This document shows, piece after piece, positions 35,886-44,871 of a stretch of DNA of 64,000 nt. The DNA is taken from the NCBI GenBank assembly GCA_019192545.1, contig JAHCMI010000001.1, positions 434,001-498,000 of the forward strand, read 5' to 3'. Positions within the stretch are counted from its first letter, which is position 1. Every line of letters starts with the position of its first letter. A program made the position numbers and the translations under genes. The notes beneath the pieces were generated by a model. It searched no databases, was not told the origin of the DNA, and worked only from the letters and a program-made list of their open reading frames with translations. The stretch is from Rivularia sp. MS3. Lineage in GTDB: Bacteria > Cyanobacteriota > Cyanobacteriia > Cyanobacteriales > Nostocaceae.

Positions 35886-36401
35886 ATGGACTCTCCAAAA
35901 TTAATCGATCAGTATAAATTTGTGAGAGAAGAGATAAAACAAGAATATACATTAATGACAGCTAGAAAAAATTGGTTAATGATACCCCAAACATTTCTGT
36001 TCACAGCATTAGTGTTAGGAATGGGAGAAAATCAACCTTTTAAATTAATCAATAGTGTTTATTATCCATTAATCCCAATTATAGGGATTTTGTTATTAAT
36101 TATTCCCCAGTTAGGAATCTGTGGCACTTTAAGAAAAATTAAAAGCTGGAAGAATAAACAAAGATTAATAGAACGCGATATCAAAAAATTGTGTTCCAAT
36201 GAAAAAAACTATTATTTACAAGATAATCAACCTATTTCCTATTTCTTAGCAATAGCAAATTATATTCTTATTACACCTATCTTTTTATTTGCTTGGCTGT
36301 ATATTTTAGAATTCAATTTATATTATGCCGTATGCTTAAGTATTATTTGTATATTTGCTACATTGATTTTGGCAAATACATTTGAAAAAGAATGTGACTA
36401 A
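35886..36401 (+). CDS. Small membrane protein with four predicted TM helices
   Basis: 171 residues; family not recognised. A charged N-terminal helix (DQYKFVREEIKQEYTLM) precedes membrane helices near 30-47, 63-83, 118-138 and 142-162, with a basic cytoplasmic loop KSWKNKQRLIERDIKK between the second and third. Its size and layout recall small SLATT- or RipA-like membrane proteins, but without a diagnostic motif I cannot claim either. It is transcribed alone towards a cluster of repeats. Confidence 0.6.
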   Translation: MDSPKLIDQYKFVREEIKQEYTLMTARKNWLMIPQTFLFTALVLGMGENQPFKLINSVYYPLIPIIGILLLIIPQLGICGTLRKIKSWKNKQRLIERDIKKLCSNEKNYYLQDNQPISYFLAIANYILITPIFLFAWLYILEFNLYYAVCLSIICIFATLILANTFEKECD

Positions 36402-36978
36402 ACGCAACAAGAAACCTCATCTTATTTCCCTCTTCAAAATATCGCAGAGGTATGTCCGGTTTTGTCAAAGTGAGGTTTTGATTGTATTAAACTTAAAATG
36501 GTGCGTGACGACAATTTCAAATTAATTCGTAATGCTTGATAAATAATTTTAGCCGTCACACACCCTACAATAATCTTGTCTTGTGGGGTGGGCATCCCTG
36601 CCCGCCTATAGATCAATTTGTTATTTCCAACCTATATAGCATTCCTAAATCATTTGTGAGATTTGAGAAACCCGGCTTTTCTGAAAAACCGGGTTTCTGG
36701 CAGCTATCTTTCTCACGAGTCATATTAGATTGCTATAGATCAATTTGTTATTTCCGGGTTGGTGCGTGACGGCAATTTCTAATAAGTTCGTTGTGCTTAA
36801 TAAATAATTTTAGCCGTCACACACCTTACAAATTTTCCCTCTCCTGGCAGAAGGAGAGGGATGTCCGTTAGGACAGGGTGAGGTTTTGAGTGTTTTGAAT
36901 TTAAAATGGTGCGTGACGGCAATTTCAAATTAATTCGTTGTGGTAGATAAATAATTTTAGCCGTCACACACCCTACAA
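36402..36978. repeat. Repeat cluster: three copies of a 69-bp palindromic element plus family M fragments
   Basis: The 69-bp element, with ends GGTGCGTGACGGC and GCCGTCACACACC, occurs at 36500-36568, 36761-36829 and 36908-36976, all in the same orientation. Copies 1 and 3 are each preceded by a degenerate CTCTCC..GTGAGGTTTTG family M piece, so the unit was duplicated together. A GAAACCCGG..CCGGGTTTC hairpin lies at about 36667-36699. No gene is supported here. Confidence 0.8.
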
Positions 36979-37215
36979 TCAAGACTCAGTTACAACAGCA
37001 ACTCCCGTCTTCTGAAAACTATCAAAAAACTCGCTATACTGCTCCTTCACTTCATCTAATTGAGCAAAAATCCCAACTCCGAGTAAGAAAGGTGGAACGT
37101 AATTAATATCCGGTCTAAAAGTTGACGCAACGGTTGGTAATAATTCACCTCGATTCGGAGAATCCAAATCAATGTCAAAGCTTGAGATAATTATTATTGC
37201 ACTAAGAATAGACAA
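36979..37215 (-). CDS. Small hypothetical protein, possibly a 5'-truncated remnant
   Basis: 78 codons from a TTG start. The frame stays open upstream through LLKVIKIKLIYCLSILSAII, which looks like a signal peptide or membrane helix, but runs into the AGAGACGCGAAATTTGCGTC palindrome at 37270 without an ATG. The C-terminal part is soluble and acidic. No family recognised. The closeness of the palindrome suggests the start was displaced or lost. Low confidence. Confidence 0.35.
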   Translation of the reverse strand: MSILSAIIIISSFDIDLDSPNRGELLPTVASTFRPDINYVPPFLLGVGIFAQLDEVKEQYSEFFDSFQKTGVAVVTES

Positions 37216-37338
37216 ACAATAAATAAGTTTTATTTTGATGACTTTTAATAATACATAAATACCAAAAAAGAGACGCGAAATTTGCGTCTCTACAGGTTAA
37301 TTTATAGTTAAATCAGAATTTAACAATCTAATATTGAA

Positions 37339-39321
37339 TCATCCAACACTCGCTAAATTCCGACTAAAACATTCTAGCTTTTCATAAACTCCAATCAAAC
37401 TATCACCAACTTCAAAAAATAAACCATTCGCTTCGTCTTTGGAAAAACTTAAATGAGGATATTTCGCCGCAAGTTGAATGGCACTGATTACTTTTCCTTC
37501 CATACCATCGGGTAACAATCCCGTAGAGCCTATGTAAAATACCAAAGGTGAAATTCTATCTTGATACACTTTTTCTACATATTCATCCAATTTCGTTTTT
37601 AATACGGTTAATGCGGCAACTTTTTCTTGTTTTTTTAATGCCTGGTTGATTGTAGTGCCAGCATTTGACTTGCTAGAAGTACCTGTAATATAGCGGTTTT
37701 CAGTTGAGCTCAATACACTCTGAACCTTACCCCTTCCCCTCTCCTTGATAAGGAGAGGGGTGCCCGCAGGGCAGGGTGAGGTTTTTCTGTATTCCATTGA
37801 AGTGAAAACTGCTATATTTTCTAAAATTCTCGCAATCTTGCCATTACTTTCAATCCCCAGAAAATCATCAAAAATCGGTTTCATCAATTCATCAACTTTG
37901 GTAATTTTCATTCTTGGTGAAAGTGGCTTTTGACGCACGGCTATATTTTCCTTCAAAATCATTTCAAAGGTAGGTTTACTAAAAATCTCCCCTGTTTGTG
38001 TATCGTAAACCTCATATCTTCTTTCTAAGAATTTATTGGCAGAATAAATTTTACTTAAATTGAGAATGTCTTTACTACCGATGTCGATTTTATAGCTGAT
38101 TCGAGTATCAGTTGCACCTTCGGCTTTAACTGTAGGAAAGTTAAGATAAAGATTTTCGGATAAATAATGTTTTTTCAATTCATCCAACTGTTCCGGTATG
38201 AATGTATCGGATTGTTGTTTCAAATGCGCGGAAATAATGCTGGTTAAAATTTTAATTTCCGCTAGCTGATTGAATAAACCGTCAATATTGCTATATTTTC
38301 CATCTAAACTTACTAACGGCAGACTTGCTAAATTGATTATATACTCAGAACGAAAATCAAAACTTTCTCCTGTAATTACACCTTTTTGCTTAAGTAAATC
38401 AAAAGTTTTCTTGCTGCTAATTTTTACTTTCAAGGATTTTATATTCAGTTGGCGATCGCTAACTACTGTATAGTTGTTGTAACTGGTCAAATCATTAGCT
38501 AATAAACCGGCAATTTCGATAATTGGGGTTTCATCTTCTGTTTTTACAAGTTTAACTTTACGAGTTACCAACATATTTACCGTGGCAGTGTTGCGGTTGA
38601 TTTCAAAACAACCCATATCCACATAATCACCTTCATCAATATATTCTGTCTCTAACCAAGGTTTAACTAAATTACCGCTTGCATCTCGATAACCTTTGAC
38701 TCTTTTAATACTTTGGTATTGATAATTTTCTCGCAAGTGTTTCAAGTTAACAATAATGCTGTGTCGGTGTTTTTCTAAAATCTGAATTAGTTCTAACAGC
38801 GAAATAGAATTATTGTTTTGGATTAAATCAAAATCGGATTCTTGCATTACTTCATCAGAAAACACTGCTGTTTCAATATCGCGCTCGAAGTTTGCAAGTT
38901 CCTGATTTGTTAATGCTTTAACGTGCCTATCGATTAATTTCTGATTAAAAGTACTGAATAAAGCATATTTTGCCATATTCAAGTTACCTTCGACTAAATT
39001 AGCTTTTGTAAATGCATATACGGCTTGATGGTTTTGCACTACAGGTATTTCTAATTGAGCGAATGTTTCTTTACTTACTGGTTTATACTTAAAAATAATT
39101 CCGGAATCTTCAGGCTTTAAACTATCAATTTTCAGTATTCTGGCAGTACATTTAATTATCTTTGCAGTTTCATACAAAAAAACTTGATAGCTATAATCAA
39201 TAGCTAAAGGTTCTTCTATATGCATATCTATTCTCAGTTTATCTGCAATATAGTAAGCCTTTTCTTCACCGAGCAAATTATAAATCGCAAACTTAATTCG
39301 ATTGTAATGGTTATTTGTCAT
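37339..39321 (-). CDS. Large protein of unknown function with an in-frame MITE
   Basis: 660 residues from the ATG at 39321, chosen over the TTG/ATG 60 bp upstream because GAAGG lies 7 bp before it. No signal peptide or TM helix. I recognise no family. The first ~500 residues are mixed alpha/beta with a central strand-rich part (GDYVDMGCFEINRNTATVNM) and long basic helices. Residues about 502-544 are encoded by a family M element read in frame (MEYRKTSPCPAGTPLL, then SSTENRY). After it the protein resumes with a helical C-terminus. The flanking sequence reads as one protein, so the element appears to be tolerated as an insert. The function cannot be inferred from neighbours. Confidence 0.6.
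   Translation of the reverse strand: MTNNHYNRIKFAIYNLLGEEKAYYIADKLRIDMHIEEPLAIDYSYQVFLYETAKIIKCTARILKIDSLKPEDSGIIFKYKPVSKETFAQLEIPVVQNHQAVYAFTKANLVEGNLNMAKYALFSTFNQKLIDRHVKALTNQELANFERDIETAVFSDEVMQESDFDLIQNNNSISLLELIQILEKHRHSIIVNLKHLRENYQYQSIKRVKGYRDASGNLVKPWLETEYIDEGDYVDMGCFEINRNTATVNMLVTRKVKLVKTEDETPIIEIAGLLANDLTSYNNYTVVSDRQLNIKSLKVKISSKKTFDLLKQKGVITGESFDFRSEYIINLASLPLVSLDGKYSNIDGLFNQLAEIKILTSIISAHLKQQSDTFIPEQLDELKKHYLSENLYLNFPTVKAEGATDTRISYKIDIGSKDILNLSKIYSANKFLERRYEVYDTQTGEIFSKPTFEMILKENIAVRQKPLSPRMKITKVDELMKPIFDDFLGIESNGKIARILENIAVFTSMEYRKTSPCPAGTPLLIKERGRGKVQSVLSSTENRYITGTSSKSNAGTTINQALKKQEKVAALTVLKTKLDEYVEKVYQDRISPLVFYIGSTGLLPDGMEGKVISAIQLAAKYPHLSFSKDEANGLFFEVGDSLIGVYEKLECFSRNLASVG
37689..37816. 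repeat. MITE-like repeat (family M), copy 3, inside a gene
   Basis: 128 bp with ends TATAGCGGTTTTCAGTTGAG and AAGTGAAAACTGCTATA and a CTCTCCTTGATAAGGAGAG core. It is nearly the same length as the copy at 18389-18516. It lies wholly inside the 37339-39321 coding sequence without breaking the frame. Confidence 0.9.
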
Positions 39322-40136
39322 ATTGATACCTTCAGGATTAAAAACTCGATTGATAAAAATTACAAGATTCTCACACGACACCTAAAACCGAACTAATTGA
39401 GGAGACAGAATACTTTTAACTGTGTCTTTGCAATTACCAAACTTCTCTCATATTTATATAGTACAAAAATACTATACAAATGTCAAGAGCCTTATATAAA
39501 GTGAGTCCTCACGCCATATAAACTATGAAAATGCGAAATTAATAGATGAAATCCGCTCATGGGTGCGGCTATATAAACAAAGTCTCAAAGGTGAGCTTTG
39601 TAGTATTAGCATTTCGGCTTCAAGCCTACAGGCTTTTTGTCGCTTTTTGTAAAATTGCAGTACTCGCTAACCTAGAGCATGGGGAGATTGCATAAAACAA
39701 TTGTCACGGCAAACTACAACAAAATATGTAGTTTGCGTAAGTCCTAAATTGTATAAAAATCAAAAATAGTAACAGTATGTCTTGCTAAGAATACTCACTT
39801 ACAAATAAAATAAGCGATAACCGAATAAACTAATATTTTAATGACTATAAAGTGATTTTGTGATTGTAATATTTATTTGACTTAATGTTTCTTTACGTTT
39901 ACAAATAAAACTTAATTTTTAAGTAATTAGCATTGAAAGTCTTGTCTGACTTATGTTTAATAAAAGTCGAAAAAATCTTCTATCGAAAGTAGGATTAACT
40001 TCTTCTAAGAAGACTACCCGAGGGGTGGTATTATCGCAATTAATTAACTAAAAATTTTGCTCGGAAGATTGATGAAGCTATTGACTTTCTTGTATTACAA
40101 CTGTACTAGAAAAAAGAATAGGGAAGAAATCTTGCG
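39322..40136. other. Intergenic with a dispersed hairpin repeat, no gene seen
   Basis: 815 bp. A member of the CTCATGGGTGCGGCTA..ACAAAG..CTTTGTAGT..GCCTACAGGCTTTTT family lies at about 39545-39665. A TTCTTCTAAGAAGA palindrome is near 40000. AT-rich otherwise; the promoter of the CsbD-like gene should lie in the last 150 bp. Confidence 0.5.
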
Positions 40137-40565
40137 ATGAAATCTGAAAAAAGAAGAAATAAATTACATGTAGCAAAGCATTACTGTCTATCGGTTTTTA
40201 GCTGCGTTTTACTGTTAAGCACCATATGGTTTGGCGTATGGTTAGATTCAGCCCAAGCAGCAATTGCTACTTCGATTAATGAATATCCACAACAAATAAT
40301 TGCAGCTAATCCTTTAAAGGGTGTGGGCGATAAAATTGAGGGTAATGCAGAACAAGCAGTAGGGCAAGCTCAACGAAACCTAGGAAAAATTAGCGGACAA
40401 ACAGAAGGTGCTGCGAAGGAAGCAGAAGGCTTAGCGAAAGAAGCAAAAGGTAACGTTAAACAAGGAATTGAAAAAACAAAATCGGCTGTAGAAGATGCCT
40501 CCGATAGCGTAGAGGAAGGCAGCGAAAACGCTATTGATGCTATCAAAGATTTTTTTGGTAACTAA
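40137..40565 (+). CDS. Secreted CsbD-like stress protein
   Basis: 142 residues. A signal peptide (hydrophobic core LSVFSCVLLLSTIWFGVW, cleavage after AQA) leads to a CsbD-like stretch: NPLKGVGDKIEGNAEQAVGQ, then GKISGQTEGAAKEAEG repeats of glycine-bordered amphipathic helices. CsbD proteins are general-stress products of unclear function. The export signal is a common cyanobacterial variant. It is the first gene of a stress-related region that continues through Dps and a sigma factor. Confidence 0.8.
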   Translation: MKSEKRRNKLHVAKHYCLSVFSCVLLLSTIWFGVWLDSAQAAIATSINEYPQQIIAANPLKGVGDKIEGNAEQAVGQAQRNLGKISGQTEGAAKEAEGLAKEAKGNVKQGIEKTKSAVEDASDSVEEGSENAIDAIKDFFGN

Positions 40566-40979
40566 AAGTAAATAATACTATCATCGGCTAATTTCATACT
40601 ATTTGTCTGATATAGTTAAAAAAGGTTAAAAAAGGTTGAAAACCAATCGAGTTTGTAAAAAAACAACTCGAAATATTTAAACATAAAGTAGACGAGTTGA
40701 AGATAGGAGCAGAGCAGCTATAAGTGAATATTGATGATTGAATGTTTATCTGAATGCTAAATGCTTAATGCTTCGTCATAGTTAATATGAATAGAAGCAG
40801 TTTATAGATGATTCAATGTCAACATTTTAATGTTTGGGAAAATAAAACGATTGTATAATCATGTTGAATGATTCCCCTTCATTTTTTTTAGCAGCCTTGT
40901 TCTGAATTTTTAATCCAAATACAACAACGGTTCGGTTTTCCCAAATTAGAAAAAATTCCGTCACCTTGGAGGAAATACT
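40566..40979. other. Intergenic, no gene seen
   Basis: 414 bp between two small secreted proteins. AT-rich; a TTAAAAAAGGTTAAAAAAGG tandem lies near 40615. A strong ribosome site (TTGGAGGAAA) lies at its right edge. Confidence 0.45.
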
Positions 40980-41339
40980 GTGAATTTTACTCGTTTAAAA
41001 CTAAGTAACTTGCGTCCACTTCGTTTTGTAATGGCAGCATTGATGTGTGTAATGCTGTTATTATCTACCGCCCTTCCTGCTGCTGCAATCGGTGCTTCAA
41101 AAAGTACTCCCGAAAAAGGTGCAGCACAGTTAAATGAAATTCAAAAAAATACTGAAGAGTTAACTGAAAATAACGCTCCTTCTAAAAGCAGAGTCGTTAA
41201 TAAATCTAATAAGGGATTAAACGAAGTTCAAGGAACTGCTAACGCTGAGAAAATGAATCGTCCATCCAATAGCCAAGATGCTACTACTGTGGAAGAGAAG
41301 GTAGAAGGTTTTCTCGATAGCATCACCGGTAACAAGTAA
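40980..41339 (+). CDS. Small secreted low-complexity protein
   Basis: 119 residues with a GTG start preceded by GGAGG. A signal peptide with core FVMAALMCVMLLLSTALPAAA is followed by a polar, Asn/Lys/Glu-rich chain with no recognisable fold. I do not know the family; similar small secreted proteins often lie near CsbD-like and Dps genes in cyanobacteria. It has its own terminator. Confidence 0.65.
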   Translation: MNFTRLKLSNLRPLRFVMAALMCVMLLLSTALPAAAIGASKSTPEKGAAQLNEIQKNTEELTENNAPSKSRVVNKSNKGLNEVQGTANAEKMNRPSNSQDATTVEEKVEGFLDSITGNK

Positions 41340-41408
41340 TATCTGTTTCAATGCTTTGATATATAGCGGATAGCGTTATTTTCCCTATATTTCTTTCATA
41401 GATTAAAA

Positions 41409-41449
41409 TTTTGGTCAAGTGTAGATTTCTGCCTTGACCAAAATTTTTT
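41409..41449 (+). terminator. Intrinsic terminator after the small secreted protein gene
   Basis: TTTTGGTCAAG pairs with CTTGACCAAAA and is followed directly by TTTTTT. A classic rho-independent terminator. Confidence 0.9.
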
Positions 41450-41642
41450 ACATAATTCAATCGTAAATTAGCTTCATTTTTAGCTAGAAGCAGTCAACCA
41501 TAATCATTAGCATTAAAAAAAATAAATTCAATTCACCCATAGATATAAATTGTAATTACCCCGTAAGAATGGTTATTTAATATCAGTATTTTTTGTAGCA
41601 TAAGGCTTGTAGATTAAAATTTGATAACAAAGGGTGTTAAAA

Positions 41643-41843
41643 ATGAGTGAAGCAAAAGTTCCTGATACTAATACTCAATCAAACCAGGAAGCAGAATTGA
41701 CAAAGTCAGCAGTCAGCGAAGAACAAGAAAAGACCGCAAATGTGGATGTAGATAAAGATTACGATGCGGCTCAACAATACAAAAAAGGGAGCATGAGTAA
41801 GGATAAAGAACAGGGAGATAATCAAGTTACTTCTTCACTGTAA
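41643..41843 (+). CDS. Small acidic hydrophilic protein
   Basis: 66 residues from the ATG at 41643 (a GTG three codons upstream is also open). It is entirely hydrophilic, rich in Glu, Lys, Asp and Gln, and probably disordered. No known family. Its position in a stress cluster and a terminator just downstream support a real gene. Confidence 0.5.
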   Translation: MSEAKVPDTNTQSNQEAELTKSAVSEEQEKTANVDVDKDYDAAQQYKKGSMSKDKEQGDNQVTSSL

Positions 41844-41864
41844 TTGGAAGGAAGCAGCCGATCT

Positions 41865-41920
41865 TAGCCTTATTAAGAGCCTCTATTATCAGAGGTGAAA
41901 TATAAGGCTAGATATATTTT
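41865..41920 (+). terminator. Terminator after the small acidic protein gene
   Basis: TAGCCTTAT pairs with ATAAGGCTA around an inner CCTCT/AGAGG stem, followed by GATATATTTTTT. Confidence 0.75.
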
Positions 41921-42214
41921 TTAGTTAAATTACTAATTTACTTTAGTTTGCAATGATGCTAGAGAGCTATATAAATATTGAGATAATCTGTAGATATTAA
42001 AAGATATTAGACTCCTTATTATTACTAGTGATATAAGCAATTTTATTACTATTAAAAATAGTTTTTTATCTAAAGTGATAGATTGTTAAACTACATAAAA
42101 AGAATTAGGTATTTATCTTCAAAATCTAACCTGAGATTATCACTTACGGTTGATTCCTGATAAAAACGGATATGGTCAAATTGAGAAAGAGTTGAAGAAA
42201 AGAGTAAATCAATT
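41921..42214. other. Dps upstream region
   Basis: AT-rich, about 300 bp. It presumably contains the dps promoter; no clear boxes assigned. No gene. Confidence 0.4.
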
Positions 42215-42748
42215 ATGCGAAGTATTAATATCGGATTAACGGAAGACCAACGTAAAGGTGTTTGCGAACTGTTGAATAAAGACTTAGCAGACGCTTACTT
42301 ATTATTAGTTAAAACCAAGAAGTATCATTGGGATGTAGTAGGGCCTCAGTTCCGCAGCTTGCATATGCTTTGGGAAGAACACTATCAAGCCTTAACTACA
42401 AATATTGACTCCATTGCAGAGCGAGTTCGTGCTTTGGGTGGCTTCCCCGTAGGAACTATGGAAGGATTTTTAAAGCTAGCATCATTGAAAGAAAATCCCG
42501 AGAATCTACCATTAGCAACTCAAATGGTATCTAGTTTAGTTGATGACCACGAGCAGATTATCCGCAATTTGCGCGAGCATATCGATTCTTGTGGCGATAA
42601 ATTCCATGACGAAGGTACTGCTGATTTCCTTACCGGTTTGATGGAAGGGCACGAGGAAATGGCTTGGATGTTGCGCTCCTTTATTGAAGGAGAATCTCTA
42701 CAAGCAGATGGTAAGGGAGCTACAAAAGCTGCCGCTGGAGTTAACTAG
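42215..42748 (+). CDS. dps: Dps-family DNA-protection/mini-ferritin protein
   Basis: 177 residues. Dps dodecamers oxidise Fe(II) with hydrogen peroxide and store the iron, which protects DNA. The inter-subunit ferroxidase ligands are present with the exact spacing of the family: His38, His50, Glu54, Asp65 and Glu69 (KYHWDVVGP, then SLHMLWEEHY and DSIAERVRALGG). The Ala/Lys-rich C-terminal tail could contact DNA. A general stress gene follows 92 bp downstream. Cyanobacteria often have several Dps paralogues; which this is cannot be told here. Confidence 0.95.
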   Translation: MRSINIGLTEDQRKGVCELLNKDLADAYLLLVKTKKYHWDVVGPQFRSLHMLWEEHYQALTTNIDSIAERVRALGGFPVGTMEGFLKLASLKENPENLPLATQMVSSLVDDHEQIIRNLREHIDSCGDKFHDEGTADFLTGLMEGHEEMAWMLRSFIEGESLQADGKGATKAAAGVN

Positions 42749-42810
42749 AAATATTAATCAAACATCAATTTCATTTTTGAGTTCAAATTATTTACGAACT
42801 GCATCTATCT

Positions 42811-42838
42811 ACAGAGGGGAATCAACAGAGGGGAATCA
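42811..42838 (+). promoter_or_regulatory. Tandemly duplicated ribosome-binding sequence
   Basis: ACAGAGGGGAATCA occurs twice back to back, placing two GAGGGG Shine-Dalgarno-like sites 7 and 21 bp before the ATG at 42841. Confidence 0.7.
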
Positions 42839-42840
42839 AA

Positions 42841-43605
42841 ATGTCCGATTACAAAGCAGAACGTACCATTTCAGGCGTATTTAAACAACAAGAACAAGTC
42901 GATAACGTCATCCGTCGTTTATTAGATAGAGGGGTATCCCGCGATCATATTTCGGTGATGGGAAATAACTTTCAATCTGAAACTAGAATTTCGGGTTTTA
43001 TTTCCAAGAAAGATGTAATATTTGGCGGATTGAGATCCGGCGCTATCTTTGGTTCTTTGTTCGGCTCCTTGTTAGGTTTGCTTTCTGGTGTAGGCGTGCT
43101 GTTTATCCCCTTCATTGGTTCGGTTGTAGCAGCAGGACCCATCGGTGGAGCGCTTTTAGGGGCTGCGAGCGGCGCGTTAGCAGGTAGCGCTGGCGCGGGC
43201 TTAGCATCGGTATTAGTAACATTAGGTATGCCCGAGGAGAAGGCTGCTATTTACGAAACTCGCTTGAAAGCTGGGGAATTTATCGTAATGGCAGAAGTAC
43301 CGGCAGATAAGAGCGGGGAGATTTTACTGCTTATGGAAAGTGCGGGTGGCGAAGAAACTCATACCAGTGAATCTACTTTACCTCGTGCTTGCCCTGATGG
43401 GTGTAATAATCCAGAAGATTTAGCTCCTGAAGTACGTTCTCACTTGTCGGAAGACGCTCAAAAAACTTTCATCGAACGCTACAAAGCTGTATTCGAAGAT
43501 TTAAAAGATGAAAGTAAAGCGGAAGAAGCAGCCTGGAATGCAGTTCATGAAAAATATGAAGAAGATGAAAATGGAGTTTGGTCTAAACAAAAAGTAACTA
43601 CTTAA
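42841..43605 (+). CDS. General stress GsiB/YflT-like protein fused to a ChaB domain
   Basis: 254 residues. The N-terminal ~160 residues are a general stress protein 17M/YflT-type unit ([21 protein letters not shown]) with a glycine/alanine-rich hydrophobic hairpin (about 58-130) that could enter a membrane. After a short acidic linker, residues 198-250 are a ChaB domain ([20 protein letters not shown] ... [13 protein letters not shown]). ChaB is usually a separate small protein linked to cation transport regulation. The fusion suggests a membrane-associated stress factor. It is followed by a strong terminator. Confidence 0.8.
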   Translation: MSDYKAERTISGVFKQQEQVDNVIRRLLDRGVSRDHISVMGNNFQSETRISGFISKKDVIFGGLRSGAIFGSLFGSLLGLLSGVGVLFIPFIGSVVAAGPIGGALLGAASGALAGSAGAGLASVLVTLGMPEEKAAIYETRLKAGEFIVMAEVPADKSGEILLLMESAGGEETHTSESTLPRACPDGCNNPEDLAPEVRSHLSEDAQKTFIERYKAVFEDLKDESKAEEAAWNAVHEKYEEDENGVWSKQKVTT

Positions 43606-43611
43606 ATATTG

Positions 43612-43668
43612 TTGAGGATGAAGTATCAGCTATAGAAACATTCTTACTTCATCCTCAATACTTTTATT
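43612..43668 (+). terminator. Intrinsic terminator after the stress/ChaB gene
   Basis: A 14-bp perfect stem (TTGAGGATGAAGTA with TACTTCATCCTCAA), then TACTTTTATTT. Confidence 0.85.
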
Positions 43669-43876
43669 TATTACTTAAAAATCTGAAAAGCTTTATCTTT
43701 AGTAGTATGCAAGGAAAAGTATGAAGTAACGACTATACTTTGTACTTAATATTTTATTATTTAAAAACATCAATTAAATATATTTTCCCTATTACTTTAC
43801 TAAGTATAGAACTAAATTCTTTTGTTGAACCTAAATAGACAAAATAAATCTCAGAATTAACCATCAATCATTAATA

Positions 43877-44749
43877 ATGACTCAAAGTAAAGAATTTCGA
43901 CCGACTCCAGAACAAATACCGGGACAAAAGTTAGATTATCCTGCCAAGCAGTCGGATATGACACCCCAGCCTGACAGCGATTTATCTAATTATCGAGCTG
44001 CCGGTAAATTGCAAGGTAAAGTGGCTTTAATTACAGGTGGTGATTCCGGAATTGGTAGGGCTGTAGCTATTGCCTATGCAATGGAAGGCGCTGATGTGGC
44101 GATTATCTATAATCAAAATGATGAAGATGCCCAAACTACTCGGGAAGCTGTTGAAAAGAAGCAGCAGAATTGTTTAAATATCAAGGCAGATGTTCGTGAT
44201 TTTGAATCTTGTCGTCAAGCTGTAGAACAGACCATTAATAAGTACGGCAAGCTGAATATTTTAGTTAACAATGCAGCTTATCAAATGGTGCAAGAAAGCT
44301 TCGAGGATTTAAGCATCGAACAATTTCAACGTACCATAGAAACCAACGTTTACGGCTATTTTTATATGGTAAAAGCGGCGCTACCTCATTTGCAAGCAGG
44401 CGACGCTATCATTAATACAGGTAGCATTGTAGGTAAAATTGGTAAGCAATTTTTAATTGATTATTCTACAAGTAAAGGTGCAGTTCATACTTTTACTAAA
44501 TCTTTGGCATTGAATTTAGCAGAACGAAACATTAGAGTTAATGCTGTAGTTCCCGGCCCTGTATGGACACCAAATATTCCGGCAACGATGCCAGAAAAAA
44601 TGGTAGAAAACTTTGATAAAGATTCGGCATTAAAGCGGGCGGGACAGCCAGAAGAGCTTGCTCCAGCTTACGTATTTTTAGCGTCTCAAGACGGCAGTTT
44701 TGTTACTGGTGCCCTTGTTGATGTAACTGGCGGACAGCTATCGAGTTAA
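43877..44749 (+). CDS. Short-chain dehydrogenase/reductase (SDR)
   Basis: 290 residues. It has a 45-residue N-terminal extension rich in Pro/Gln, then the NAD(P) motif GGDSGIG at 54-60, NNAA near 131-134, Ser183 and the catalytic Tyr196-x3-Lys200 (YSTSK). This layout matches the classic SDRs with a PGQ-type N-terminus (YghA-like) that are common in stress regions. An oxidoreductase of unknown substrate, cytoplasmic. A symmetric hairpin follows. Confidence 0.93.
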   Translation: MTQSKEFRPTPEQIPGQKLDYPAKQSDMTPQPDSDLSNYRAAGKLQGKVALITGGDSGIGRAVAIAYAMEGADVAIIYNQNDEDAQTTREAVEKKQQNCLNIKADVRDFESCRQAVEQTINKYGKLNILVNNAAYQMVQESFEDLSIEQFQRTIETNVYGYFYMVKAALPHLQAGDAIINTGSIVGKIGKQFLIDYSTSKGAVHTFTKSLALNLAERNIRVNAVVPGPVWTPNIPATMPEKMVENFDKDSALKRAGQPEELAPAYVFLASQDGSFVTGALVDVTGGQLSS

Positions 44750-44772
44750 TCGACTTTATCTAGAGGCTAAAC

Positions 44773-44812
44773 GTGTCTTTATTGATGTAGTTATTTTGAT
44801 TAATAAAGACAC
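44773..44812 (+). terminator. Hairpin after the SDR gene
   Basis: GTGTCTTTATT pairs with AATAAAGACAC. The right side is not followed by a long T-run, so it may be a bidirectional or weak terminator. Confidence 0.5.
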
Positions 44813-44871
44813 CTAAAAACATTATTTATCACTAAAAATTAATAATTAATCACAAATAAAGTATCAAATAA

